Origin: Oscillospiraceae bacterium
GTDB taxonomy: Bacteria > Bacillota > Clostridia > Oscillospirales > Oscillospiraceae
Direction of reading: 5' to 3'
NCBI GenBank assembly: GCA_902799075.1
Contig: CADBYZ010000002.1
Span: 1 to 52,185, forward strand
DNA: 52,185 nt
In this document: in pieces, positions 29,910 through 37,848 of the stretch
Numbering within the stretch: the stretch's first letter is position 1
Layout: each line of letters starts with the position of its first letter
Program-made: the position numbers and the translations under genes
Notes under the pieces: model-generated
The model's input: only the letters and a program-made list of their open reading frames with translations
Told to the model about the DNA's origin: nothing
The model's database searches: none

Positions 29910-32090
29910 TCAGTCGCTGGATATGAGCTCGGTGTAATACCCGCCCTTGGCGTAGAGCTCGTCGTGTGTGCCGCGCTCAACCACCTTGCCGTGGTCGAGG
30001 ACGATGATCTCGTCGCAGTCGCGGATGGTGGAAAGGCGGTGGGCGATCACGATGCAGGTGATGCCGCGGTCCTTGACCGCCTTGACCAGCTCGTACTCGG
30101 TCTTGGCGTCAAGGGCGGAGGTCGCCTCGTCCATGATAATAATGGAGGGGTCCTGGGCCAGGACGCGGGCGATCTCGATACGCTGGCGCTGTCCGCCGGA
30201 CAGATCCTTGCCGCCCTCTGTGAGCATGCCGTAGAAGCCGCCGTCGCGGGCCATGATGTCGTCATAGATCTGGGCGTCGCGGGCGGCAAGGATCATCTCG
30301 AAGTCCTCGATGGAGTTGTCCCACATCTTGATGTTGTTGGCGATGGTGTCCTCAAAGAGGGTAATGTCCTGGTCCACGACCGCGACCGAGCCGGTAAAGA
30401 CGCTGCGGTCGATGGTGTTGATGGGCCTGCCGTCAAAGAGGATCTCGCCGCTCCAGGGCTGGTAGAGCCCCGAGATGAGCTTGGAGAGGGTGGATTTGCC
30501 GCAGCCGGAGGTGCCGACGAAGGCAACACGGCTGCCGGGCTTCATGTGCATGGAGAAGTTTTCGATCAGGGGCTTGCCGAGTCTGGAATAGCCGAAGCAC
30601 ACGTCCTTGAGCTCCACCTCGCCGCCGAGCTTGGAGTAGTCCGCGTCCTCCTCCAGGGGGGTGTCGGTAAAGCTCGGGTCGACGGGATACTGCATCACGT
30701 CCTCCACGCGCTCCATGTCCGTGCGCATCTCCTGGATGGTCTGCCCGGCGGAGACGAGGGTCATGGCCGGGGACATGAAGGCGCTCAGAAAGCCCTGAAA
30801 GCTCATGATCGCGCCGAGCGTAAACGCCCCGCGCATCGCAAGGCCTACGCCGATCACGGTCACGGCGGCGTTTGCGATCATGGAAAGGGTGGAGGGGATG
30901 ATGCCTAAGTACTGGTTGATCTTGGCGAATTTGACCTTCTGGGTGTTGACCGAGGCCTGGTAGCCCGCCCATTTCTGGAAGTAGCCGTTCTCGGCGCCGC
31001 TGGACTTGATGGTCTCCACCATCTGGATGCCGGAGACCGTGGCGGCGGCGAGCTTGCCCGCGTCGCGCATCTGCACGCGGGTGATGTTCACGCGCTTTTT
31101 GGAGATTATGCGCGACACCAGCAGGTTCAGCACGATGGTCACGATGCCGACCAGGGTCAGCAGCGGGCTCATCTTGAGCATGACAAAGAGGTAGAACACC
31201 ATCATGATGGCGTTGAGAGCCAGAGGTGTGAGGGTGTTGACAAGGGTAGAGGAGATGGAGGCGTTGGTGCTCTGGCGCTGGAGGATATCGCCCGCCATGC
31301 GCTGGGAGAAAAACTCCATCGGCATGCGCAGCACCTTCCACATGTACTCGCTGCTGCCGACGATGCTCATCTTGCCGTCGATCTTGCGGGAGTAGACCGC
31401 CTGCACCCAGGCGACCACGATCTGCGCGATTCCCGTCACGGACATGAGCAGGATGAAGGGCATCAGCAGCTCCCTGTTTTCCCCGGTCAGGAGCCGGTCC
31501 ATGAAGAAGCGGGAGAAGATGGGGTTGATGATGCCGAAGAGATAGCTGATGACGCTTGCCAGCAGCACGAAGGCCACCGCCGCCCCCGCGCCCTTGAGCC
31601 GCTTGCGGGCAAACTCCAGTGTGCTCTTGGGCTTGCCGCCGGGCTGGAAGTCCGGGCCGGGGGTGATCTGGAGCACGATACCGGTAAAGGACGTGTCAAA
31701 CTCCTCCATCGGCACCTTGACCTCGCCGCGGGCGGGGTCGTTGAGCCAGGCGTAGTTGCCCTTGAAGCCGTCAAGCACCACAAAGTGGTTGAAGTTCCAG
31801 TGGATGATGCAGGGGAAGCACATCTCTTCCTTCAGGGCCGCCACCTCGCAGCGGAAGCCCTGGGCCTCGAAGCCGTAGCTGCGCGCGGCGATGAGGATGT
31901 TGCGCGCGTTGGAGCCGTCACGGCTCACGCCGCAGTCAAGGCGCACCTGCTCCAGCGGCACCCATTTGTCATAGTAGGCCATGACCATGGCAAGCGAGGC
32001 CGCGCCGCATTCCAGCGCCTCCATCTGCATGACGACCGGAACCTTGGCATGGCCTTTGGTCACCGGCTGTTTGATCTTGTTTTCTGCCAT
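29910..32090 (-). CDS. NHLM-type exporter, C39 peptidase ABC transporter
   Basis: A 726-residue transporter with an N-terminal C39 peptidase (about 15-145), a six-helix permease and a C-terminal ATPase. The peptidase triad is visible: Cys28 in 'LECGAAS', His102 in 'NHFVVLDG' and Asp118 in 'NDPA'. ATPase motifs are 'GTSGCGKST', 'LSGGQRQR', 'IIMDEATSALD' and the His of 'VIAHRLST'. It should cleave a leader after a double-glycine-like site and export the core peptide. It is preceded by a short HlyD-like protein and followed by its peptidase-less partner. No precursor peptide gene is visible nearby. Confidence 0.92.
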   Translation of the reverse strand: MAENKIKQPVTKGHAKVPVVMQMEALECGAASLAMVMAYYDKWVPLEQVRLDCGVSRDGSNARNILIAARSYGFEAQGFRCEVAALKEEMCFPCIIHWNFNHFVVLDGFKGNYAWLNDPARGEVKVPMEEFDTSFTGIVLQITPGPDFQPGGKPKSTLEFARKRLKGAGAAVAFVLLASVISYLFGIINPIFSRFFMDRLLTGENRELLMPFILLMSVTGIAQIVVAWVQAVYSRKIDGKMSIVGSSEYMWKVLRMPMEFFSQRMAGDILQRQSTNASISSTLVNTLTPLALNAIMMVFYLFVMLKMSPLLTLVGIVTIVLNLLVSRIISKKRVNITRVQMRDAGKLAAATVSGIQMVETIKSSGAENGYFQKWAGYQASVNTQKVKFAKINQYLGIIPSTLSMIANAAVTVIGVGLAMRGAFTLGAIMSFQGFLSAFMSPAMTLVSAGQTIQEMRTDMERVEDVMQYPVDPSFTDTPLEEDADYSKLGGEVELKDVCFGYSRLGKPLIENFSMHMKPGSRVAFVGTSGCGKSTLSKLISGLYQPWSGEILFDGRPINTIDRSVFTGSVAVVDQDITLFEDTIANNIKMWDNSIEDFEMILAARDAQIYDDIMARDGGFYGMLTEGGKDLSGGQRQRIEIARVLAQDPSIIIMDEATSALDAKTEYELVKAVKDRGITCIVIAHRLSTIRDCDEIIVLDHGKVVERGTHDELYAKGGYYTELISSD

Positions 32091-32101
32091 TGGGGATCTC
32101 C

Positions 32102-32518
32102 TCAGTTAAACAGCAGGTCCAGCACCTGTGTCTGCTTGTAGCTGATGCGCACAGGATAGACACCGTCGGCGAGGGTGGTGTTGGCGGTGGCGATGAGCAG
32201 GCCGTTATCGTCGCGGCCGATGCTGGAGATCACGGTCTCCGTGTCCCCGGCGCGCACCGGCATGCCCTTTTCCACTTTGTTGGTAAACTGCTGATCGTGG
32301 AAGCGGATGGTCATGACCCCGTTCTGCACCTGGGCCGAGCCCTCGGTATAGCTCTCGATGGTGGCGACGGAGCTCCAAACGAGCAGGCCTGCCAGCAGGA
32401 GGATCACTGCCGCGAGGATCACCCATACGGAGGCGTTGGTGACACGCAGATAGTCGTTGAGCTGCTCGGGTGAGGAAATGCGGTCGATGCTCTTTTGGCG
32501 GTAAAGCTGTTGGTCCAT
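32102..32518 (-). CDS. Short HlyD-like secretion protein of the export operon
   Basis: A 138-residue protein with a cytoplasmic N-terminus, one membrane helix (about 31-50) and an extracytoplasmic beta-rich part of about 85 residues. Position and layout correspond to the membrane-fusion protein of NHLM export systems, but it is much shorter than usual and lacks the coiled-coil hairpin. The start is ATG 32518, which has AAGGAG about 9 bases upstream; the frame extends further back without a ribosome binding site. It is the first gene of the operon and is 11 bases before the peptidase transporter. It may be a reduced form that works without an outer membrane. Confidence 0.72.
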   Translation of the reverse strand: MDQQLYRQKSIDRISSPEQLNDYLRVTNASVWVILAAVILLLAGLLVWSSVATIESYTEGSAQVQNGVMTIRFHDQQFTNKVEKGMPVRAGDTETVISSIGRDDNGLLIATANTTLADGVYPVRISYKQTQVLDLLFN

Positions 32519-32566
32519 ATCCTTCTCTCCTTGTCGGGCAAGAAATCGGTTTACATATTCCGTTTT

Positions 32567-32595
32567 ATTATACGCCCCTTCGCCGGGAAAATCAA
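32567..32595 (-). promoter_or_regulatory. Promoter of the NHLM-type export operon
   Basis: Minus strand: TTGATT (32595-32590), a 17-base spacer, and a perfect TATAAT (32572-32567), about 50 bases before the first ATG. Confidence 0.75.
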
Positions 32596-32629
32596 TGGTG
32601 CAATTGGATAGAATTGTGAACATGTTTTA

Positions 32630-32671
32630 CGTAAAAAAGAATGTCATCCTGAGCGTCAGCAAAGGATGACA
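32630..32671 (-). terminator. Terminator of the spoVAD-spoVAE operon
   Basis: TGTCATCCT (32642-32650) and AGGATGACA (32663-32671) form a 9-bp stem with a 12-base loop, followed on the minus strand by ATTCTTTTTTAC. The stem is a short member of the TGTCATCCTGAGCG repeat family seen at 37191-37267, here serving as a terminator. Confidence 0.75.
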
Positions 32672-32692
32672 CGGTTTAGTGCAGGTTCAGCT

Positions 32693-33058
32693 TTATTGAT
32701 CTTTGTCCTTGGGCCTGCACAGCAGCGACACCGCAAGTCCCGCAATGACAGCTGCGCCAAGACCCGCGGAGGAAGCCGTGAAGCCGCCGGAGAAAATGCC
32801 CAGGAGGCCCTTCTCCCCCACCGCCTCGCGTATGCCTTTGGCGATGGCGTTTCCGAAGCCCGTCAGCGGCACCGTCGCCCCGGCTCCGGCCCACGCGGCA
32901 AAAGGCTCGTAGAGGCCCAGCGCCCCGAGGATCACCCCCGCTACCACATAGCTTGTAAGAATGCGGGCCGGGGTGAGGCGGGTATAGTCGATGAGCACCT
33001 GACCGATGAGGCACAGAAGCCCGCCCACGGCAAAGGCCCGGATATACGGCATCAGCAT
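32693..33058 (-). CDS. spoVAE: Stage V sporulation protein AE
   Basis: A 121-residue membrane protein with four helices and the SpoVAE/SpoVAC-type glycine-rich segments ('GLLCLIGQVLIDYTRLTPAR', 'VPLTGFGNAIAKG', 'GIFSGGF'). SpoVA proteins move dipicolinic acid into the forespore during sporulation and release it at germination. The start is ATG 33058, with GAGGAGGGAGGG upstream. It begins two bases after the spoVAD stop codon, so the two genes are coupled. A terminator follows. Confidence 0.9.
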   Translation of the reverse strand: MLMPYIRAFAVGGLLCLIGQVLIDYTRLTPARILTSYVVAGVILGALGLYEPFAAWAGAGATVPLTGFGNAIAKGIREAVGEKGLLGIFSGGFTASSAGLGAAVIAGLAVSLLCRPKDKDQ

Positions 33059-33060
33059 GC

Positions 33061-34074
33061 TCACACGCCCTCCCTCCTCTCGATGGTCACCGCGTGGCAG
33101 ACGCCGGGGATGCTCTCCCCCTGCTGGCAGGTAAGCGGGGACATGAGCGCCCCGGTCCCGGCAAAGAGTACCCGCCGCCACACGCCGCGCTCCATGGCGG
33201 GCAGGATGTGCGCCGCCAGCACGGAGGCGGAGCACCCGCAGCCCGAGCCGCCCGCGTGCACGTCTTGGGTCAGCAGGTCGTAGATCAACACCCCGCAGTC
33301 CATATATTTCAGTCCCGGCGACAGGCCCTCCCGCTGCAGAAGGTCCTGCAGGATGTCGTGCCCGATGGCGCCGAGGTCGCCGGTGAAGACCGCGTCGTAG
33401 TCGTCAAAGCTCCGGTTCAGGTCGTCAAAATGAGCGAGGATGGTGTCGAGCGCCGCCGGGGCCATGGCGGCACCCATATTGTTGGCATCCGTGATGCCCG
33501 CGTCCACCACCCGTCCCGGTGTCACATCGGTGATGCGCAGGCTGTCGCTCTCGCGGGCCAGCAGCACCGCCCCCGCGCCCGTGACCGTCCACTGCGAGGT
33601 AGGGGTGCGCTGGCCGCCGTATTCCAGTGGGAAACGGTACTGCCGCTCTGCGGCGCAGAAGTGGGATCCGGTGAAAGCAAGGGCGCTGTTAATTCCCCCG
33701 CCGTCTATGAGCAGCGCAGCCAGGCCCAGGCCCTCCGCCATGGTGGAGCAGGCCCCGTAAAGACCGAGGTAGGGCATACTCCGGTCCCGCACCGCGAAGG
33801 CGGAGCTCACGCACTGGTTTAGGAGGTCTCCGCCCAGGATGCAGTCCGGCTTGAGTCCATCCCCCTTCTCGAGGCAGCGGCTGAGACAGCGGGAGAGCAT
33901 CGTGGTCTCCGCCTTTTCCCAGCTCTCCTGCCCGAAGTAGGAATCCGCCGACACCTCATCGAAGCCCTTTTTCAGAGGCCCCGCCCCCTCCTTGCCGCCG
34001 ACGACCGAGGCGAAGGAAACGATGCCCGGCTTGCTTTCCAGTTGGATCGTTCGCTTTCCGATTCGTTTTGCCAT
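33061..34074 (-). CDS. spoVAD: Stage V sporulation protein AD
   Basis: A 337-residue soluble protein with the thiolase-like SpoVAD fold. Motifs include 'GAGPLKKGFDE', 'CILGGDLLNQCVSSAF', 'YGACSTMAEGL', 'TSQWTVTGAGA' and 'HAGGSGCGCSASV'. SpoVAD binds dipicolinic acid and is needed for its uptake into spores. AAAGGA precedes the ATG. In many Clostridia and Bacilli spoVAC stands directly upstream, but here the preceding gene on this strand is a cytidylate-kinase-like gene behind a terminator, so spoVAC is not adjacent. Confidence 0.95.
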   Translation of the reverse strand: MAKRIGKRTIQLESKPGIVSFASVVGGKEGAGPLKKGFDEVSADSYFGQESWEKAETTMLSRCLSRCLEKGDGLKPDCILGGDLLNQCVSSAFAVRDRSMPYLGLYGACSTMAEGLGLAALLIDGGGINSALAFTGSHFCAAERQYRFPLEYGGQRTPTSQWTVTGAGAVLLARESDSLRITDVTPGRVVDAGITDANNMGAAMAPAALDTILAHFDDLNRSFDDYDAVFTGDLGAIGHDILQDLLQREGLSPGLKYMDCGVLIYDLLTQDVHAGGSGCGCSASVLAAHILPAMERGVWRRVLFAGTGALMSPLTCQQGESIPGVCHAVTIERREGV

Positions 34075-34120
34075 AGAAACATTCCTTTCCTTTTTGTTTT
34101 AGTTTCCCCCTGAAAGCACG

Positions 34121-34158
34121 AAAAATGCCATTCCGGTTTTTGTCCGAAATGGCATTTT
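34121..34158 (-). terminator. Terminator of the cytidylate-kinase-like gene
   Basis: An 11-bp stem (34122-34132, AAAATGCCATT, with 34148-34158) extended by CCG pairs; the minus strand reads into TTTTT. It lies just past the stop codon at 34173. Confidence 0.75.
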
Positions 34159-34172
34159 CTGTTGAAAGACTA

Positions 34173-34760
34173 TTATTTCGCAGCGTTGATAAAGTCCTCG
34201 ATGACCTTGGCGGCGCCCTCGATGCCGACACGCCCGACATTCAGGCACAGGTCATAACAGTCGCTCGCGCCCCAGACCTGGTCCGTGTAATAACGGTAAT
34301 AGCTGGCGCGGTCCTTGTCCACCTCTTTGATGAGCTTTTTGGCCTGGTCCCGGTTGAGATCCTTGCGCTCCATGACGGTTTTGATGCGGTAGGGCATGTC
34401 CGCCAGCAGGAACACGCGCACCAGGTCCTCGCGGCCGCGGAGGACATAGTCGGCGCAGCGGCCCACGAAGACCGCGTCCCCCTCGTTTGCCAGGCTGCGG
34501 ATCGCGTCGAACTGGGCGGAGGCGATCTGCATGTTCAGGCGAAAGCCCTCGTCCATGCCGAAGAAGTGGGTGCTGGGCGCGACGAAGGGCGAAACGCGCT
34601 TTTCGTCGTAGGAGCGGATGACCTCGGAGCTGAAGTTGGAGTCGCGGGCCGTGCGGTCAACGATCTCCTTGCTGTAGCAGGGAATGCTCAGGCGCTTTGC
34701 CAGGGTCTCCGCGACAGCGTGGCCGTTGGAGCCGTGCTGTCTGCCGATGGTGATGATCAT
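34173..34760 (-). CDS. Cytidylate kinase-like family protein
   Basis: A 195-residue P-loop protein of the Cytidylate_kin2 group. The N-terminal 'IITIGRQHGSNGHAVAETLA' is a modified Walker A region (GRxxGSNG instead of GxxGxGK). Other family marks are 'YSKEIVDRTA', 'AVFVGRCADYVL' and 'YYTDQVWG'. Despite the name, members are common in Clostridia and their substrate is not established; they are distinct from true cmk. It has no membrane segment. It forms its own transcript between the spoVA operon and the divergent flippase gene. Confidence 0.85.
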   Translation of the reverse strand: MIITIGRQHGSNGHAVAETLAKRLSIPCYSKEIVDRTARDSNFSSEVIRSYDEKRVSPFVAPSTHFFGMDEGFRLNMQIASAQFDAIRSLANEGDAVFVGRCADYVLRGREDLVRVFLLADMPYRIKTVMERKDLNRDQAKKLIKEVDKDRASYYRYYTDQVWGASDCYDLCLNVGRVGIEGAAKVIEDFINAAK

Positions 34761-34890
34761 GGGATCGTCCCCCTTTCCTTCACGCAGAGTTTACCACCGC
34801 GAAGGCACTTTTTCAAGCGTTTTGTGCCTGCGGGACAAGTGCCGCTTTCTCCCCGCATAGACTGGTGACAGCATAGATAAGGGGTGAAAC

Positions 34891-36198
34891 ATGAAGCGCG
34901 TTCTGGTTTACAACACGGCATTGCTCACGGCGTCCTCGCTTCTGATGCAGGGGATCGCCATGGCCTTTCAGGTGTGGCTGGCGGGGCGGATCGGCCCGGC
35001 GGGGATCGGGCTTTATCAGCTGGTGCTGTCGGTGACGGGGCTTTGCGCCACCTTTGCCATCTCCGGCATACGCTTTGCCTCCACGCGCCTCGTGGCCGAG
35101 GAGCTGGGGCTGGAGCACCCAGGCGGGGTGAGGGCGGCGATGGGGCGCTGTCTCGGGTACGGGGCGTTTTTTGGCCTCGCGGCGGCGGTGATCCTCTGGG
35201 AGCTCTCAGGGCCCATCGGCTTTCTCTGGATCGGCGACGCGCGCACGGTGCGCTCGCTGCGCATCTCGGCTTTGAGCATGCCGTGCATCTCCCTGTGCTC
35301 GTCCATGTCCGGGTACTTCACCGCCTGCGGCCGGGTGTGGAAGCCGACGCTTATCCACCTGATCGAGCAATTGAGCGGCATCGCGCTGGTGGCGTTTTTT
35401 CTCGATCGGGTCCCGGCGGGGGACATCGAAAAAAGCTGCGCCGCCGTCACCCTGGGCCGGGCGGCGGCGGACGTGCTGAGCCTTGCGCTGATGGCGCTGG
35501 CATATCTCTTTGACCGGCGGGGCCACTACCGGGATCAGGGTGCGGGCGGCAGGCTCACGCTGCGCATGCTGCACATTGCCGTTCCCCTGGCCCTCTCAGC
35601 CTATGCCAGAAGCGCGCTCACCACGCTTCAGCACCTGCTGGTGCCGCGGGGGCTCAAGGCGGCGGGCTTTTCCGCCAACAGCGCCCTCGCGGGCTACGGG
35701 GTCATCCAGGGAATGGTGCTGCCGGTGATCTTCTTCCCCTCCTGCATCCTGGCGGCGGCAGCGGAGCTCATCGTGCCCGAGCTCACCGCCGTGCAGGTGC
35801 GGCGCGACGAAAAGGCCATCCGCCGCACAGCCGGGGAGCTTATGCGCCTGAGCGTGCTGTTCTCTCTCGGCGTCGGCGCGTTTCTCTTTTTCTGCGCAGA
35901 CCCCCTCGGCATGCTCATCTACGGCAGCCGGGACGCGGGGCGCTATATCCGCATCCTCGCGCCGCTGGTGCCCTTCATGTATACGGACATGAGCGTGGAC
36001 GGCTGCCTCAAGGGCCTGGGGCAGCAGGTGTGGAGCATGGGCATCAACATCGTCGACGCGCTGCTCGGCCTGCTGCTCACCTGGCAGCTTCTTCCCCAAT
36101 ATGCGCTCGCGGCATACATTGGGATCATCTATGCAACCGAGCTTTTGAACTTCGTTCTGAGTGCCGGGCGGCTGTGGAAGGTCACGCGGACTCTTTAG
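34891..36198 (+). CDS. SpoVB-like flippase (MOP/MATE superfamily)
   Basis: A 435-residue membrane protein with about 12-14 helices and the SpoVB/polysaccharide-exporter pattern ('GPAGIGLYQLVLSV', 'GIRFASTRLVAEELG', 'AYARSALTTLQHLLVPRGL', 'GMVLPVIFFPSCIL'). SpoVB-type proteins flip lipid-linked precursors during spore cortex synthesis; related proteins export polysaccharide. The neighbourhood (spoVAD, spoVAE, ymxH) fits a role in sporulation, but paralogues are frequent in Clostridia, so the name is tentative. AAGGGGTG stands 7 bases before the ATG. Its 3' end overlaps the convergent ECF transporter gene by 17 bases. Confidence 0.85.
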   Translation: MKRVLVYNTALLTASSLLMQGIAMAFQVWLAGRIGPAGIGLYQLVLSVTGLCATFAISGIRFASTRLVAEELGLEHPGGVRAAMGRCLGYGAFFGLAAAVILWELSGPIGFLWIGDARTVRSLRISALSMPCISLCSSMSGYFTACGRVWKPTLIHLIEQLSGIALVAFFLDRVPAGDIEKSCAAVTLGRAAADVLSLALMALAYLFDRRGHYRDQGAGGRLTLRMLHIAVPLALSAYARSALTTLQHLLVPRGLKAAGFSANSALAGYGVIQGMVLPVIFFPSCILAAAAELIVPELTAVQVRRDEKAIRRTAGELMRLSVLFSLGVGAFLFFCADPLGMLIYGSRDAGRYIRILAPLVPFMYTDMSVDGCLKGLGQQVWSMGINIVDALLGLLLTWQLLPQYALAAYIGIIYATELLNFVLSAGRLWKVTRTL

Positions 36199-36913
36199 CG
36201 ACTCGGCGCTGCTGACGGCGCGCATCGCCCTTGTGAAGGATGGGAGAAATGCGCTTATACAGCAGGAAGGTCAGAACGGAGTCCACCACGCCCTTGAGAA
36301 GGTTGAAGGGCACCACGGCAAAAAGTACAAGGGTGGAGACGCTGGTAATGGAGGGGTTGATCTTCGTGCCCATGCCGATGATGGCCTCCATGGGCATGCC
36401 GTAGAGAGCCGCGAATTTCGGCAGGAGGTAGACCGCGTTGAAGGCGCTGCCGAAGACGGTCATGACGAGGGTGCCGATGAGCATGCCGATTAGCGCCGAG
36501 CGCCTGCCGGGCTTTGCGTGGTAGACCATGCTTGCCGGCAGCACGAAGGAGCAGCCCACCGCGAAGTTTGCAAAGTCGCCCACGAAGGCGGTGGAGGTGC
36601 CCTTGAGCAGGAGCTTGACCATGACCTTCAAAAGCTCCGCCGCCACGCCCGCCACGGGGCCGAGGTAGAAGGTGCAGATGAGGACCGGGATCTCGCTCAG
36701 GTCGATCTTATAGAAGGAGGGCGCAAAGAAAAGCGGGATCTCAATAAACATCAGTACGCCCGCGAGGCTTGCGAAAATAGCGGTATAAGTGATGTAGTGG
36801 GTGTTGGAAAAGGCCTTGCGCTCCTTGACCACGTATTTTTCAAACAATGCCGCGAGGATGAACAGCGCCGCCACGGCGGCGATGCAGGCCAGTACGAATC
36901 CCAGATTTTCCAT
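36182..36913 (-). CDS. ribU: Riboflavin ECF transporter S component (RibU type)
   Basis: A 243-residue membrane protein with five or six helices and the RibU motifs 'FYKIDLSEIPVLIC', 'GPVAGV' and 'GDFANF'. It should bind riboflavin and join the shared ECF energy-coupling module encoded elsewhere. An FMN riboswitch with its own promoter precedes it, which confirms the substrate class. It is longer than a typical RibU (about 190 residues) because of an extra N-terminal helix and a basic C-terminal tail (KGDARRQQRR) that runs into the 3' end of the opposite gene. Confidence 0.9.
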   Translation of the reverse strand: MENLGFVLACIAAVAALFILAALFEKYVVKERKAFSNTHYITYTAIFASLAGVLMFIEIPLFFAPSFYKIDLSEIPVLICTFYLGPVAGVAAELLKVMVKLLLKGTSTAFVGDFANFAVGCSFVLPASMVYHAKPGRRSALIGMLIGTLVMTVFGSAFNAVYLLPKFAALYGMPMEAIIGMGTKINPSITSVSTLVLFAVVPFNLLKGVVDSVLTFLLYKRISPILHKGDARRQQRRVAKESA

Positions 36914-36936
36914 GTTTGTGCCTCCAATCTTGATTT

Positions 36937-36970
36937 AAAAACAAAAACGCCCGAAGAATCTTCTTCGGGC
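36937..36970 (-). terminator. Riboswitch-controlled terminator upstream of ribU
   Basis: GCCCGAAG (minus strand, 36970-36963) pairs with CTTCGGGC (36956-36949) across a 6-base loop and is followed by GTTTTTGTTTTT. This is the expression platform of the FMN riboswitch: with ligand bound the terminator forms and ribU is not transcribed. Confidence 0.85.
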
Positions 36971-36998
36971 AACGGCGGAACCCGCACATATACGTGCG

Positions 36999-37121
36999 GT
37001 TATCTTCTTCCATCCAGACTCTACTGTCGGTACCGGAATCACACCGGTTCATGCCTGACGAATGAACGTTTCGGCTCGCGGACTGTACCGCCGGTCGGGA
37101 ATTACACCCTGCCCTGAAGAC
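36999..37121 (-). promoter_or_regulatory. FMN riboswitch (RFN element)
   Basis: On the minus strand the aptamer begins TCTTCAGGGCAGGGTG, continues AATTCCCGACCGGCGGT and includes the GTCCGCGAGCC segment, and closes with GGATGGAAGAAGAT. These are the conserved six-junction blocks of the RFN element. A small hairpin (CCGCAC...GTGCGG, 36982-36999) and then the terminator follow. The predicted transcription start (about 37121) coincides with the first aptamer base. Confidence 0.95.
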
Positions 37122-37127
37122 AGGTTG

Positions 37128-37156
37128 AGTATAGCACATCACATTGGTTTTGACAA
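37128..37156 (-). promoter_or_regulatory. Promoter of the FMN riboswitch-ribU unit
   Basis: Minus strand: TTGTCA (37156-37151), a 17-base spacer, TATACT (37133-37128). Confidence 0.75.
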
Positions 37157-37190
37157 GTGCTTTTTTATGGCGTACAATAACATCATCTTC

Positions 37191-37267
37191 TGTCATCCTG
37201 AGCGCAGCAAAGGTTCTCCATGCTTCTGCAAGAGACTGCGGGATCGTTCGCTTCGCTCAGAATGACA
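37191..37267. repeat. Small palindromic repeat (TGTCATCCTGAGCG family)
   Basis: TGTCATCCTGAGCG (37191-37204) and CGCTCAGAATGACA (37254-37267) are inverted copies with one G-U mismatch, enclosing a variable centre with its own short pairings. Shorter relatives occur at 32642-32671 and 46776-46797. Confidence 0.65.
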
Positions 37268-37301
37268 GCGTTTTCCGTCGCAGGGCGAGGGAGGTGAAGA
37301 C

Positions 37302-37811
37302 ATGGCCGATCGGGAACACAGCTGCTGCTTTACGGGGCACCGGCCCCAGAAGCTGCCCTGGGGGATGAATGAAAACGACCCGCGCTGCGTTAAACTCAAG
37401 GCGGAGCTGGACGCGCGGCTCGGGGCCATCTATGAGCTGGGCTACCGGCACTTTATATGCGGCATGGCCATCGGCTGCGACATGTACTTTGCCGAGGCTG
37501 TGCTGAAGCTCCGGGAAAAATACGGCGACGTGACGCTGGAGGCGGCGATCCCCTTCGGCGACCAGCCGGGACGCTGGAACTCGACGCTCAGACGGCGGTA
37601 CAACGGTCTCATCGACAATGCCGACAAGGTGACGGTTTTGCAGTACGGCTACACGCCTGACTGCATGATGCGCCGCAACCGCTACATGGTGGACCGCGCT
37701 TCCCTGCTGCTGGCCTGCTACGACGGCAGACCCGGCGGCACCATGAACACCATCCTCTACGCCGGGCGCGAGGGCGTCAAGGTGATCGTGGTGGATATCG
37801 AAAACGACTGA
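37302..37811 (+). CDS. SLOG-family protein (DUF1273/YpsA-like)
   Basis: A 169-residue cytoplasmic protein of the DUF1273 type, a Rossmann-like SLOG domain. Visible marks are 'CCFTGHRPQKLPWG' near the N-terminus, 'HFICGMAIGCDMYFAEAVL' and the C-terminal 'LLLACYDGRPGGTMNTILYA'. SLOG proteins bind nucleotides or their derivatives; YpsA in Bacillus has been linked to cell division and stress, and other members to mobile elements. GGAGGTG precedes the ATG. It is a single gene, with a palindromic repeat upstream and a shared terminator downstream. Confidence 0.85.
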   Translation: MADREHSCCFTGHRPQKLPWGMNENDPRCVKLKAELDARLGAIYELGYRHFICGMAIGCDMYFAEAVLKLREKYGDVTLEAAIPFGDQPGRWNSTLRRRYNGLIDNADKVTVLQYGYTPDCMMRRNRYMVDRASLLLACYDGRPGGTMNTILYAGREGVKVIVVDIEND

Positions 37812-37848
37812 GATGCAGGGCAAACGCCTCACATCTCAGTCGCTTTTT
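37806..37848. terminator. Terminator shared by convergent genes
   Basis: GACTGAGATG (37806-37815) pairs with CATCTCAGTC (37832-37841), followed by GCTTTTTATT. The left arm contains the stop codon of the SLOG gene. On the other strand it lies just past the HD gene. Confidence 0.75.

Noticed and set aside
27857-29926. A 689-codon plus-strand frame opposite the NHLM-type ABC gene
   Set aside because: The product is a His/Asp/Gly/Arg-rich composition typical of antisense frames, without a ribosome binding site; the opposite strand has all ABC motifs.
36182-37121. Possible thiamine or cobalamin element upstream of the ECF transporter
   Set aside because: The conserved blocks match the FMN element in order and sequence, and the protein has RibU motifs, so no other riboswitch class is needed.
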